Part shown: positions 35,688 to 44,224 of the stretch, piece after piece | Layout: the number at the start of each line of letters is the position of its first letter | Position numbering within the stretch: position 1 is the first letter of the stretch | From: Pantoea deleyi | Lineage (GTDB): Bacteria > Pseudomonadota > Gammaproteobacteria > Enterobacterales > Enterobacteriaceae | Direction: 5' to 3' | Assembly: GCF_022647325.1 (NCBI RefSeq) | Contig: NZ_CP071407.1 | Coordinates: 186,001 to 250,000 of the forward strand | DNA: 64,000 nt | Made by a program: the position numbers and the translations under genes | Notes under the pieces: generated by a model | Database searches by the model: none | Told to the model about the DNA's origin: nothing | What the model saw: only the letters and a program-made list of their open reading frames with translations

Positions 35688-36465
35688 TTACCGCACCTCG
35701 CACACCACCGGGGCCATCAGCATCACCGGTGTCACTAAACGTTTTGGTAAGCACAAAGCGCTGGATGATGTTTCGCTGTCGCTGGAGCCGGGATCGGTTA
35801 CGGTGATCCTCGGGCCGTCCGGTTCCGGTAAATCCACGCTGCTGCGCACCATTAATCATCTCGAACGGGTCGATGAGGGTTTTATTCAGATCGATGGCGA
35901 CTACATCGGCTATCAGCAGCGCGGCGACAGACTGTATGAGCTGAAAGAGAAAGCGATTCTGCGGCAGCGCATCAACGTGGGCTATGTGTTCCAGAACTTC
36001 AACCTGTTCCCGCACCTCAGCGTGCTAGACAACCTGATCGAAGCGCCGGTTGCGCACCGGCAGTTAAAGAAAGCGCAGGCGATAACGCGGGCCGGGGAAC
36101 TGCTCGACATTGTGGGCCTGCGTCATAAGGCCGATGCCTGGCCGCGCCATCTTTCGGGCGGCCAGCAGCAGCGCATCGCGATTGCGCGGGCGCTGATGCT
36201 CAATCCGCGCGTCATGCTGTTCGATGAGCCGACCTCGGCGCTCGACCCGGAGCTGGTTGGCGAGGTGCTCGACGTGATCAAGAAACTGGCACGTTCCGGC
36301 ACCACGCTGGTGATCGTCACCCACGAGATCGGCTTTGCCCGTGAAGTGGCCGACAACGTGGTGTTTATGGTGGATGGCCGGATTGTGGAGCAGGGCAGCA
36401 GCACCCAGGTGCTCAGTCATCCGCGTCACGAACGCACACGCCGGTTTCTGGCGCGCGTGTTATGA
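35671..36465 (+). CDS. Polar amino acid ABC transporter ATPase (GlnQ/HisP type)
   Basis: 264 residues. Walker [20 protein letters not shown]-loop [15 protein letters not shown], signature [14 protein letters not shown], Walker [17 protein letters not shown] and the switch His in [11 protein letters not shown]. It starts inside the end of the permease gene (17-base overlap) behind GAGGAGATCAGCC, and overlaps the next binding protein by 4 bases. It energises the amino acid importer. Confidence 0.93.
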   Translation: MSEAIDYRTSHTTGAISITGVTKRFGKHKALDDVSLSLEPGSVTVILGPSGSGKSTLLRTINHLERVDEGFIQIDGDYIGYQQRGDRLYELKEKAILRQRINVGYVFQNFNLFPHLSVLDNLIEAPVAHRQLKKAQAITRAGELLDIVGLRHKADAWPRHLSGGQQQRIAIARALMLNPRVMLFDEPTSALDPELVGEVLDVIKKLARSGTTLVIVTHEIGFAREVADNVVFMVDGRIVEQGSSTQVLSHPRHERTRRFLARVL

Positions 36466-37370
36466 AGGCGCTGAGGTTGACGGCAGTCGCAACGGCGCTG
36501 CTGCTGCCCGCCCTGGCCGCGCAGGCCAGCCGGACGCTGGATGTGCTGCAGAACGAGACGCCGATCCACGTCGCGGCCAGCCCGCAGGCCATCGCGAAGA
36601 TCCCTGCAGGGTATCACTTTATCGAGCCCGGCACGCTGACGGTGGCGACCTCTGCCACCAACTCGCCGCCGCTGTCGCTGCTGGCCTCTGACAATGTGAC
36701 GCGGATTGGCAGCGATCCTGACATCGCCAGGCTGCTGGCCGACAGTCTGGGCCTGAAACTCAGGCTGGTGCCCGCCTCCTGGGAGGACTGGCCGCTGGGC
36801 ATCACCGCCGGACGCTATGATGTCGCGATGTTCAACATTGCCGTCACGGAGGAGCGTAAGAAGAAGTTCGATTTCGCGACCTACCGCGCGGATAACCACG
36901 CCTTTGCGGTGAAAAGTGACAGCCGGATCAGCCGGATCAACCAGCCTGCGGATATTGCTGGCAAGCGGATTATCGTCTCGTCGGGCACCAATCAGGAGCG
37001 CATCTTACTGAGCTGGGATGCACAGAACCGGGCCAGAGGGCTGCCCGCCGTGACGCCGATCTACCTGACCGATGACGCCTCCGCCACGCTGGCGCTGCTG
37101 TCAGGACGGGCCGATGCGCAGTTCGGGCCGCACTCGATGGCGGCCTGGAAGGTGGCGTCGCGCGGTCAGACAAAGCTGGTTGGCAGCGGGCCTTTTCGCG
37201 CCTGGGTGGCGGTGACCACCCGCAAGGGCAACGGACTGGCGCCCGCGCTGCAGGCGGCGCTGGATAACGCCATCGCGGGCGGGCAGTATCAGCAGGTTCT
37301 GGCGCGCTGGGGTGAGCAGGATGAAGCCGTTTCTCAATCGACCCTCAATCCTCCCGGCATCGTTTACTGA
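36462..37370 (+). CDS. Polar amino acid ABC transporter substrate-binding protein (second copy)
   Basis: 302 residues, SBP_bac_3 family, with a signal peptide ending near LAAQA. It shares ALxNSPPL-like, [21 protein letters not shown] and [10 protein letters not shown] blocks with the first binding protein of the operon, so the pair arose by duplication. Two binding proteins on one permease/ATPase set usually widen the ligand range. It is the last gene of the operon. Confidence 0.87.
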   Translation: MKALRLTAVATALLLPALAAQASRTLDVLQNETPIHVAASPQAIAKIPAGYHFIEPGTLTVATSATNSPPLSLLASDNVTRIGSDPDIARLLADSLGLKLRLVPASWEDWPLGITAGRYDVAMFNIAVTEERKKKFDFATYRADNHAFAVKSDSRISRINQPADIAGKRIIVSSGTNQERILLSWDAQNRARGLPAVTPIYLTDDASATLALLSGRADAQFGPHSMAAWKVASRGQTKLVGSGPFRAWVAVTTRKGNGLAPALQAALDNAIAGGQYQQVLARWGEQDEAVSQSTLNPPGIVY

Positions 37371-37377
37371 ACCGGCA

Positions 37378-37403
37378 GAACCGGCAGAGACGCCCGCCGG
37401 TTC
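37378..37403 (+). terminator. Hairpin terminator of the amino acid transporter operon
   Basis: GAACCGGC and GCCGGTTC pair around a 10-base loop, just after the stop codon, and are followed by TCTCTC rather than a pure T-run. Confidence 0.55.
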
Positions 37404-37525
37404 TCTCTCAGGTCAGCGGATGACCCCGGATTTGAACTACACTCTCCAGCGTTAGTGATTTATCCTGCCCGCCTGACCGCATAAAAACCCTCACGGCGTG
37501 CCGGAGTAATTGACCTGGAAGCCCC

Positions 37526-38086
37526 ATGAAAATCAGATTCCTTTCTGCCAATGAGCAAAAACTGGCGGAGGTGCGCAAAATCCTCGAACCTGTCGGGGTC
37601 GAAGTGTTGCCCATCGCCCGTCGCATCGAAGAGATACAGACCGAAAACGAGCTGGATTTGGTGCGCGACAAACTCACTAAAGCCTTTTCCCTGATAGGGC
37701 GGCCGCTGTTTGTCGAGCACACCGGCCTCTATCTGGATGGCCTGAACGGCCTGCCCGCCGGACTGACCCGCATTTTCTGGAACCGTCTGGATGCCGATCG
37801 CTTTACCGCGCTGGTGCAGGGCCTCGACAGCCAGGCCGTCACCGCGAAAACGGTGCTGGGCTACTGCGACGGCCGCAAAATGTATCAGTTTTCGGGAGAG
37901 CTGCGCGGCACCATCGCCGCCCGGCCCGCCGGAACGCGCGGCTTTCAGTGGGACTGCGTGTTTATCCCCGAAGGCTATGACCAGACCTTTGCAGAAATGG
38001 GCGAACTTAAAAATGAGATCTCGATGCGCCGCATCGCGCTGGATCGCTTTGCCACCTTTTTAAAAACCTCACGGAGCGTGGCATGA
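37526..38086 (+). CDS. Divergent HAM1/RdgB-like NTP pyrophosphatase-fold protein
   Basis: 186 residues, the size of a RdgB/HAM1 domain (E. coli RdgB 197). The family pattern is kept: nucleotide-binding SANEQKLAEVRKIL (7-20), a central VEHTGLYLDGLNGLPAG (63-79), and RGFQWDCVFIPEG (138-150) with TFAEMGELKNEIS (154-166). Two hallmark residues are changed. The second Asp of the DDSGL/EDTxL motif, the proposed catalytic base, is His65, and the His of the SHR motif is Met167. It may therefore bind a different nucleotide or have lost house-cleaning activity. Its stop overlaps the start of the SIR2 gene (ATGA), so the two are coupled. This is not the housekeeping rdgB, which sits beside yggS/hemW-type genes in enterobacteria. 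Confidence 0.78.
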   Translation: MKIRFLSANEQKLAEVRKILEPVGVEVLPIARRIEEIQTENELDLVRDKLTKAFSLIGRPLFVEHTGLYLDGLNGLPAGLTRIFWNRLDADRFTALVQGLDSQAVTAKTVLGYCDGRKMYQFSGELRGTIAARPAGTRGFQWDCVFIPEGYDQTFAEMGELKNEISMRRIALDRFATFLKTSRSVA

Positions 38087-38877
38087 AACCTGAACTCAAG
38101 CGTGCTTATGATTCCGGCAAACTGATCCTGTTCGCCGGGGCGGGCATCTCGCGCAACTTCGGCCTGCCTGAGTGGCATGAACTGATTGCGCATCTCGCCA
38201 ACGAGCTGGGTTACGACCCCAAAATCTTCAACACCTACGGCACTCATCTGTCGCTGGCGGAGTATTACAAGCAGAAAAAAGGCTCGCTCGGCCCGCTGCG
38301 TAGCTGGATGGATCGTGAATGGCACCGGCCGGATATCGATGTCCGGTCTTCTGAAATTCATACCATGATCACCCAGGGAAACTTCTCCCGTATCTACACC
38401 ACCAATTACGACCGCTGGCTGGAAGCGGCGCACGACGCCCACGGCGTGCCTTACTACAAAGTGGCCAACGCCGCCGACCTGGTCTCGCTCACCGAGGACA
38501 AACGCCACATCATCAAGCTGCACGGTGACTTCGACGATGACACCTCCATCGTGCTCGATGAGAGCAGCTATTTTGAACGCCTCTATTTCGACTCGCCGCT
38601 CGACATCAAACTGACGCACGACGTCATGGGCAACTCGGTACTCTTTGTTGGCTACAGCATCAGCGATTTCAATATCCGCCTGCTGTTCTACCGACTGACC
38701 AAAATGTGGGGACGAACCGGGCTGGCGACCGCGCGGCCTAAATCCTACCTGTTCACCAACCGGAACAACCCGGTGGCGAAAGAGGTGCTGGGACAGTGGG
38801 GGATCGAGGTGATCGTCTCCGAAGAGGACGATCCGCGCAAAGCGCTGGCGATGTTTCTTGAGGAGCTGCTGGTGTAG
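38083..38877 (+). CDS. Stand-alone SIR2-domain protein (candidate NADase effector)
   Basis: 264 residues, almost entirely one SIR2-like domain. NAD-binding motif FAGAGISRNFGLPEW (17-31), TTNYD (106-110), KLHGDF with the catalytic-type His (145-150) and FVGYSISDFNIR (188-199). It lacks the Zn-binding Cys pairs of protein deacylase sirtuins, like the SIR2 domains of antiphage proteins that hydrolyse NAD+. No membrane segment or extra sensor domain is present, so sensing may be the role of the overlapping HAM1-like partner (inference). Alternative reading: a metabolic NAD- or ADP-ribose-processing protein. Confidence 0.85.
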   Translation: MKPELKRAYDSGKLILFAGAGISRNFGLPEWHELIAHLANELGYDPKIFNTYGTHLSLAEYYKQKKGSLGPLRSWMDREWHRPDIDVRSSEIHTMITQGNFSRIYTTNYDRWLEAAHDAHGVPYYKVANAADLVSLTEDKRHIIKLHGDFDDDTSIVLDESSYFERLYFDSPLDIKLTHDVMGNSVLFVGYSISDFNIRLLFYRLTKMWGRTGLATARPKSYLFTNRNNPVAKEVLGQWGIEVIVSEEDDPRKALAMFLEELLV

Positions 38878-38983
38878 TGAGCACTGGCACGAAAAAAATA
38901 AAAAACCCTGTGCGCGGACAAGGTTAGCCTGCGCACAACCCGTAAACGCTATTCTCTGCTGGCAATGCATTACTGGCATGATA

Positions 38984-39003
38984 TACTGTATGTATACACA
39001 GTA
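38984..39003 (+). promoter_or_regulatory. LexA (SOS) box of yebG
   Basis: TACTGTATGTATACACAGTA contains a perfect CTGT-N8-ACAG core. It lies 16 bases before the yebG start codon, as expected for the SOS-inducible E. coli yebG. Confidence 0.9.
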
Positions 39004-39019
39004 CCTGAGGGCGAAAAAG

Positions 39020-39361
39020 ATGGCTGTTGAAACAAAATTTGTAGTAGTCAGAAAGGGTGAAGAGAAGATGACGTTTGCCAATAAGAAAGAGGCCGATGCC
39101 TACGACAAAATGCTCGATATGGCCGAAGCCTTCACCGACTGGCTGTTACAGCAGCAGCCTGAAATGGGCGAATCTCAGGCAGAAACCCTGGGCCTGCTGA
39201 TGGCCGATCAGAAAGATGCCGTTCAGCATATCCTGCGCACCAGCAAACTGCCTGACGCGGCGGCCAGCACACCGAAGAGCGGCACCGTTTCCGATCAGGC
39301 TGCCAGCGAGCAGGCAGACGAACCCGCGACAAAGAAAGTGCGCGCCGTTAAAGCCGCCTGA
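39020..39361 (+). CDS. yebG: DNA damage-inducible protein YebG
   Basis: 113 residues. The N-terminus MAVETKFVVVRKGEEKMTF followed by KKEADAYDKMLDMAEA is clearly YebG (E. coli 96 residues), a small SOS-regulated protein of unknown mechanism. The C-terminus (TPKSGTVSDQAASEQADE then a basic TKKVRAVKAA tail) is longer and of low complexity. The start was placed at the ATG behind GAGGGCGAAAAAG and directly under the LexA box. A longer frame runs upstream through the LexA box and is not coding. Confidence 0.93.
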   Translation: MAVETKFVVVRKGEEKMTFANKKEADAYDKMLDMAEAFTDWLLQQQPEMGESQAETLGLLMADQKDAVQHILRTSKLPDAAASTPKSGTVSDQAASEQADEPATKKVRAVKAA

Positions 39362-39367
39362 TTGCCA

Positions 39368-39396
39368 CAACGCCGGAAGCCCCCCTTCCGGCGTTG
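39368..39396. terminator. Bidirectional hairpin between yebG and the Fic gene
   Basis: AACGCCGGAAG and CTTCCGGCGTT form an 11-bp perfect stem with a C-rich loop, between two convergent genes. Confidence 0.7.
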
Positions 39397-39417
39397 CTGT
39401 TTCTGGCCTGCGCGGCC

Positions 39418-40551
39418 TCAGACCGCCTTGTTCTCCGCGTGGCTGACCTGATAACGGGTGCTCCTGCCACCGCCTTCCAGCCTGCAGAGACAGCCTTTTT
39501 CCACCAGATCGGCCAGGTGTCGCGTCGCGGTTGCCTTACTCACTTTCGCCACTTTCTGATACTGACTGGCGCTGATGCCCAGCGCAAAACCCTGGTCTCC
39601 GCCATCCAGCAACCGGTTCAGCACCTTTACCTGTTCAGGGCTTAAGCCGGTTCCCTGATGCCGCAGCCAGAATCGCGCTTTCTTCTGGGTGCGTTCTATA
39701 ACCTGCATCGCCTGCTGCAGGCTCTCATCCAGAATATCCAGAAACCACACCAGCCAGGGCGTGATGTCGAGATCGCCTTTCTGCGTCTGCTCCAGGATGC
39801 GGTAGTAGCCGGCACGCTGCGCCAGAATGGCGGGCGACATGGCGTAGAGGCGGATACTCTGGCTGTCCGCCTGCGCCAGCGCCAGATCGGTCAGTGCACG
39901 GGTGATGCGGCCATTGCCATCATCGAACGGGTGCAGGGTGACAAACCAGAGATGGCAGATGGCGGCGCGCAGCAGCGGGTCCAGCATCACATCCTGCTGG
40001 CTACTGTTGAACCAGGCGATGAACTCCGCCAGCTGAGGCTCCAGCCCGTGACGCGGTGGCGCTTCGAAATGGACCGTGGGGCGATCGAGGCGTCCTGAGA
40101 TCACCTGCATCGGCTCACTGCCGCGCAGCGTGCCGACGCTCAGGCGCTGCACCGTCCACTCATCCGCCGGAAAGAGCCAGTGGTGCCACTGATAAAGGCG
40201 TTCCAGCGTCAGCGGCTGGCTGCGGTTATTGATCGCATCCAGCATCATCGCGGCCAGCCCCTCTGAGCGATCGGAAACCGGGTAAGGCTGCGTTTCCGAC
40301 ACTCCCAGCCGCCGCGCCAGCGACGACCGCACAGACTGCACGTTGACCCGCTCCTCCTCGATTGCGGAGGAGGAGAGGATATTGCTGAGCAGGGTATCCA
40401 GCGTCTGTGTCTCGCCGTCGGTCTGCAGGCTGGCACGACCCAGCAGCAGGCCGCGCTGCTGCTGCAGATGGCGCAGGCGCGGCAACAGCACCGCATCCTG
40501 CCAGTGAAAATGGGGCCAGTCCGGCTGCTGCCATATCCAGTTAACGCACAT
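39418..40551 (-). CDS. Fic-domain protein with DUF4172 N-terminus and C-terminal winged helix
   Basis: 377 residues. The N-terminal NWIWQQPDWPHFHW is the DUF4172 start. Then SSSAIEEERV is the inhibitory-helix region, with Glu in place of the usual Gly/Asn after the key Glu. The Fic core HPFDDGNGRITR (His207) is complete, so AMP-transfer activity is expected. The C-terminal 70 residues form a winged helix (ISASQYQKVAKVSKATATRHLADLVEKG). These proteins usually act on cytosolic targets or regulate their own operon. An ATG 54 bases upstream is in frame, but the family N-terminus and the operator-like repeats favour the start given. Confidence 0.83.
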   Translation of the reverse strand: MCVNWIWQQPDWPHFHWQDAVLLPRLRHLQQQRGLLLGRASLQTDGETQTLDTLLSNILSSSAIEEERVNVQSVRSSLARRLGVSETQPYPVSDRSEGLAAMMLDAINNRSQPLTLERLYQWHHWLFPADEWTVQRLSVGTLRGSEPMQVISGRLDRPTVHFEAPPRHGLEPQLAEFIAWFNSSQQDVMLDPLLRAAICHLWFVTLHPFDDGNGRITRALTDLALAQADSQSIRLYAMSPAILAQRAGYYRILEQTQKGDLDITPWLVWFLDILDESLQQAMQVIERTQKKARFWLRHQGTGLSPEQVKVLNRLLDGGDQGFALGISASQYQKVAKVSKATATRHLADLVEKGCLCRLEGGGRSTRYQVSHAENKAV

Positions 40552-40554
40552 AAA

Positions 40555-40638
40555 CGGCTCACAATCAGCGTGGATGAGCCGAACAGAGGGGGTTATTCGG
40601 CTCATAAAGTGAGTCGATAATAGCGAATAAACGGCTCA
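40555..40638 (-). promoter_or_regulatory. Cluster of four TGAGCCG boxes upstream of the Fic gene
   Basis: CGGCTCA at 40555-40561, TGAGCCG at 40575-40581, CGGCTCA at 40598-40604 and 40632-40638. The middle two form an inverted repeat with 9-bp arms (TGAGCCGAA/TTCGGCTCA). The cluster is probably the binding region of a regulator, plausibly the Fic protein's own winged helix. Confidence 0.55.
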
Positions 40639-40664
40639 GCGGGCAACCTGGCGGAGTGAAAGAG

Positions 40665-40688
40665 AGAAAAAAGGACCCGAAGGTCCTG
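40665..40688 (-). terminator. Intrinsic terminator of the 34-residue membrane protein gene
   Basis: On the minus strand AGGACC-TTCG-GGTCCT with a stable UUCG loop is followed by a T-run. It lies 6 bases after the stop of the short gene. Confidence 0.85.
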
Positions 40689-40693
40689 ATTGT

Positions 40694-40798
40694 TTAGCGG
40701 GAGAACTGCATAAACGTGTCTGAATAGTAGTGAACGATCCAGGCAACATAGGCTAACCAGACGATCATCCCCACAGCTAATCCGGATTTACCAATCAT
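40694..40798 (-). CDS. Small single-span membrane protein (34 residues)
   Basis: A complete short gene. The strong ribosome site GAGGAG lies 6 bases before ATG ATT GGT, the reading frame has 34 codons, and a UUCG-loop terminator follows immediately. The peptide has a short basic N-terminus (MIGKSG), one hydrophobic helix rich in Val, Trp and Ala (LAVGMIVWLAYVAWIVHYY) and a polar tail ending FSR. This pattern fits an inner-membrane small protein of the kind that modulates transporters or membrane enzymes. I do not recognise a family. It is transcribed away from the chemoreceptor gene. Confidence 0.75.
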   Translation of the reverse strand: MIGKSGLAVGMIVWLAYVAWIVHYYSDTFMQFSR

Positions 40799-40879
40799 AG
40801 AACTCTCCTCGGTGACAGGGTTACAGCCGCGATGGAGATAAACTGACAGTAATACCGGCTGGCAGTATTGTTTCAGATC

Positions 40880-40946
40880 AAAAAAAGCCCGTTCATCATC
40901 AAAGCCATAATCCCTTTCAGATCAACTTCCCCGCACCACACGGGCT
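40880..40946 (-). ncRNA. Possible terminator or small RNA 3' end
   Basis: On the minus strand AGCCCGT (40946-40940) pairs with ACGGGCT (40892-40886), directly followed by a T-run. The 47 bases between them contain a purine-rich stretch and one of two TTTCAGATCA repeats (40871-40880, 40916-40925). This may be a small RNA ending in a long-loop terminator. No gene upstream on this strand explains it. Confidence 0.3.
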
Positions 40947-41069
40947 GAATCCTTTCGCGCTGCCTGACAACCGCCGTTAAAGTTCAAAAAAACGCCGCCG
41001 ATAGAGGATAAAGGGAGCACCACATTCACAGGGAGGGCAAGAAACAGGTAAATTTTCAGGGGAACCACG

Positions 41070-43010
41070 ATGGCCAGTCAGGTAACACATAAAAAAAAGA
41101 TGAGCACCCGCACGCAGATGCTGGTCATGGGCGGGCTGACAATAATGCTGGGATTCAGCGTCACCATTGGTGTCCTGAGCTGGCAGTCGGCCGGTGAGCA
41201 GAAGTCGCTGGCAGAGAAGTATCTGCAGCAGATTGCTCAGAGCCGTGCGCTTCAGGTTCAGCAGGAGCTGAGTCATGCGCGCGATGTGGCGAACCACCTC
41301 GGACAAAGCGTCATTGCTTTACCCCACGCCGGGATCGGCGATCGTAAAGTGGTCGATAAGGTGATGGAGTATGCGCTGCGCGCTAACCCGGATTATCTGT
41401 CGATGTCCGTGACCTTTGAACAGAACGCCTTTGACGGACGCGATGCGGAGTTTGCGAAGCTGCCCGGTCAGGCACCTGAAGGCCGCTATGCCTGGTTTGT
41501 GGACCGCGATACCGCCGGCAACTACGTGATGCATCCGCTCGACTCATTCCTGACGCCTGGCGACGGGGATTACTACCTGGTGCCGCATAAGGCCGGAAAA
41601 GACACACTGATCGAACCCTACAGCTACGCCTATAACGGCGTCCCCACGCTGCTGACCTCTGTCGCCTCAGTGATTTTCGAGCAGGGCGCCCTCAAAGCAA
41701 TCGTTACCGCCGATATCTCGCTGGCCTCCCTGCAGCAGAAAGTGAACCAGATTAAACCCTGGCAGGGCACCGGTTATGCCCTGTTGCTCTCGAATGGCGG
41801 CAAGGTGGTCTCCTCCCCGGTGAAAGAAGAAGCCGGAAAAGTGTGGAACGGCGAGAAAGACAATTTTACCCCGAACGTCGTCGAACATTTCGATCCGGTA
41901 CTGGGTGAAAAGGCCCTGATGACCTGGCAGCCGGTGGTGATCGGCAACAGCGACAAACCCTGGTATCTCGGCGTGGTGGCACCGGTGAGTCAGGTGATGG
42001 CCGCCGCTAACCGCCAGCTGATGTGGGCGGTGCTGCTGATGGTGGTCAGTATTCTGCTGGTCGGCACCGTACTCGGCATGCTCTTCAGCCGTAAAGTGTT
42101 AAGGCCGATTGGCGGTGAGCCCATCGAGGCGGCGAACATTGCGCTGGCCGTGGCAGACGGCCGACTGGACAACACCATCAGCGTGAAGAAGGGCGATAGT
42201 CACAGCCTCTTCTTCGCCCTGCAAACGATGCAGAATCAGCTGCGTGAGATCGTCGGCCAGATCAAAGATGCCAGCGAATCGGTGCGGCAGGGCGCGGGCG
42301 AAATCGCCAGCGGCAACCTTAATCTGGCCTCGCGCACCGAAGAACAGGCCGCCGCGCTGGAGCAGACCGCTGCCAGCATGGAGCAGATCAGCGCCACCAT
42401 CCGGCTCAACGCCGACAACGCTAAACAGGCGACCAGCCTGACTGAAAACGCCACCCACATCGCCAGCCGCGGGGCCACGCTGGTGGGCGAGGTGGTGCAG
42501 ACGATGGCGCAGATCGATGACAGCTCGAAGAAGATCGGCGACATTACCACCATGATCAACAGCATCGCGTTCCAGACCAATATTCTGGCTCTGAACGCGG
42601 CGGTGGAAGCGGCGCGGGCAGGCGAGCAGGGGCGCGGCTTTGCCGTAGTGGCCTCAGAGGTGCGTAACCTGGCGCAGCGCAGTGCGAACGCGGTGAAAGA
42701 GATTGGCGCCCTGATCGAGGAGTCGAGCGTCAGAGTCGAAAGTGGCGTCCGGCTGGTGAACGATGCCGGCCAGACCATGCAGGCGATGATGCACGCCGTC
42801 AGTTCGGTGCAGGGGATCATTGGCGAGATGGTAACGGCCTCCGATGAACAGGCCCGCGGTATCAGCCAGATCACCATTGCCGTCAATGAGATGGACGGCA
42901 CCACCCAGCAGAACGCCGCGCTGGTGCAGCAGATGTCGGCGGCCGCCAGCTCGCTGGAAGATCAGGCCCAGCAGCTGGCGCAGTCGGTCGAGCAGTTCCA
43001 CCTGGCGTAA
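41070..43010 (+). CDS. Methyl-accepting chemotaxis protein with periplasmic Cache domain
   Basis: 646 residues. Membrane helix 1 is at about 15-36 ([21 protein letters not shown]), a periplasmic dCache-type sensor follows to about 310 ([35 protein letters not shown]), and helix 2 is about 315-337. A HAMP-like linker and the signalling hairpin come next, with tip sequence [20 protein letters not shown]. It ends SVEQFHLA and has no NWETF-type CheR pentapeptide. Cache receptors often bind amino or carboxylic acids, but the ligand is unknown. It stands alone behind AGGGGA. Confidence 0.92.
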   Translation: MASQVTHKKKMSTRTQMLVMGGLTIMLGFSVTIGVLSWQSAGEQKSLAEKYLQQIAQSRALQVQQELSHARDVANHLGQSVIALPHAGIGDRKVVDKVMEYALRANPDYLSMSVTFEQNAFDGRDAEFAKLPGQAPEGRYAWFVDRDTAGNYVMHPLDSFLTPGDGDYYLVPHKAGKDTLIEPYSYAYNGVPTLLTSVASVIFEQGALKAIVTADISLASLQQKVNQIKPWQGTGYALLLSNGGKVVSSPVKEEAGKVWNGEKDNFTPNVVEHFDPVLGEKALMTWQPVVIGNSDKPWYLGVVAPVSQVMAAANRQLMWAVLLMVVSILLVGTVLGMLFSRKVLRPIGGEPIEAANIALAVADGRLDNTISVKKGDSHSLFFALQTMQNQLREIVGQIKDASESVRQGAGEIASGNLNLASRTEEQAAALEQTAASMEQISATIRLNADNAKQATSLTENATHIASRGATLVGEVVQTMAQIDDSSKKIGDITTMINSIAFQTNILALNAAVEAARAGEQGRGFAVVASEVRNLAQRSANAVKEIGALIEESSVRVESGVRLVNDAGQTMQAMMHAVSSVQGIIGEMVTASDEQARGISQITIAVNEMDGTTQQNAALVQQMSAAASSLEDQAQQLAQSVEQFHLA

Positions 43011-43139
43011 CATCCTGCATGCCGCCGCATCTGAAAAGTGCGGCGGCTCAGGAGGTGCGCGTGCGCCGCAGGATACATACGCCCCTGAGGCGTGTGCAGG
43101 CGCGTCGCCTTAAGCCGGTCAGCCGCTGACCGCCGTGCA

Positions 43140-44222
43140 TCACTGCTCCGTCAGCCGCACACCGCTGCTGGCATCAAACAGGTGCATCTTCTCCGGATTC
43201 ACGGTCACCGGCAGCGTACCACCCGGCACCGCGTCGCTGCGTCCGCTGAGCTGCATATGCAGCGGAAAACCCTGCCAGTTGAGATGCAACAGGGTAGACT
43301 CGCCGGTGATCTCCACGATGCTGACCGTGGCTGGCTGCCCGCTGACATCGCTGATCAGATCGTGCGGGCGCACGCCCAGCGTGACCGGCTGATTGGCCTG
43401 CCGCTGCGCGGCATCATGCCAGCGATGCGGCAACGGCAGCCACTGTTCACCACAGCGCAGCCCCGGCAGGCCATCCCGCTTCTCAAAGCGGGCCGCCAGC
43501 AGATTCATCGGCGGTGAACCGATAAACCGCGCCACAAAGGTGTTAACCGGGCGATCATAAATCGCCAGCGGCGCACCCTGCTGCACAATCACGCCCTCTT
43601 TCATCACCACGATCTGATCTGCCAGCGTCATCGCTTCGACCTGATCGTGTGTCACATACACCATCGTGGTTTTGAAACGCTGATGCAGCGATTTGATCTC
43701 GGCACGCAGCTCCATTCTTAGCTGTGCATCCAGGTTCGAGAGCGGCTCATCAAACAGAAAGACCTGCGGATTTCGCACCATCGCCCGGCCCATCGCCACG
43801 CGCTGCCGCTGGCCGCCCGACAGCGCGCGGGGATAGCGCTGCAGCAGCTGATCGATGCCCAGAATCGCCGCGATACGGGCGATTTTGCTTTTCTGCTCCT
43901 CGCGCTTCACCTTCTTCACCTGCATGTGAAAAGCCAGGTTTTCGGCCACGGTAAGATGCGGGTAGAGCGCATAGCTCTGAAACACCATGGCGATGTCGCG
44001 GTCAGCCGGATCGAGGTCGTTGATGCGTTTCTGGTCCAGCATGATCGCTCCGTCAGAGACGGTATCCAGCCCGGCCAGCAGCCGCAGCAGGGTCGATTTA
44101 CCGCAGCCGGACGGGCCGACCAGCACGGTGAAACTGCCGTCGGGAATGGTTAAATCCAGCGGATGCAGCACGCTCTGTTTACCGTAGCGCTTCGCCACCT
44201 GTACAAGTTCAACACGGGCCAT
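43140..44222 (-). CDS. Sugar ABC transporter ATPase (MalK/UgpC/MsmK type)
   Basis: 360 residues. Walker A GPSGCGKSTLLRLLAG, signature LSGGQRQRVAMGRA, Walker B VFLFDEPLSNLD, switch His in VTHDQVEAMTLAD, and a C-terminal TOBE/OB regulatory domain (TLGVRPHDL; HLFDASSGVRL). It powers the importer encoded upstream and is the last gene of the leftward sugar operon. Confidence 0.93.
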   Translation of the reverse strand: MARVELVQVAKRYGKQSVLHPLDLTIPDGSFTVLVGPSGCGKSTLLRLLAGLDTVSDGAIMLDQKRINDLDPADRDIAMVFQSYALYPHLTVAENLAFHMQVKKVKREEQKSKIARIAAILGIDQLLQRYPRALSGGQRQRVAMGRAMVRNPQVFLFDEPLSNLDAQLRMELRAEIKSLHQRFKTTMVYVTHDQVEAMTLADQIVVMKEGVIVQQGAPLAIYDRPVNTFVARFIGSPPMNLLAARFEKRDGLPGLRCGEQWLPLPHRWHDAAQRQANQPVTLGVRPHDLISDVSGQPATVSIVEITGESTLLHLNWQGFPLHMQLSGRSDAVPGGTLPVTVNPEKMHLFDASSGVRLTEQ

Positions 44223-44224
44223 AA

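Noticed and set aside
38900..38945. GTGCGC/GCGCAC hairpin with A-run on the left, as a minus-strand terminator
   Set aside because: No minus-strand gene upstream would use it, and the loop is long, so it was not listed as a feature.
37975..39081. A 368-codon minus-strand frame across the SIR2 and yebG genes
   Set aside because: It runs antisense to two well-supported genes and through the LexA box, and has no domain signal.
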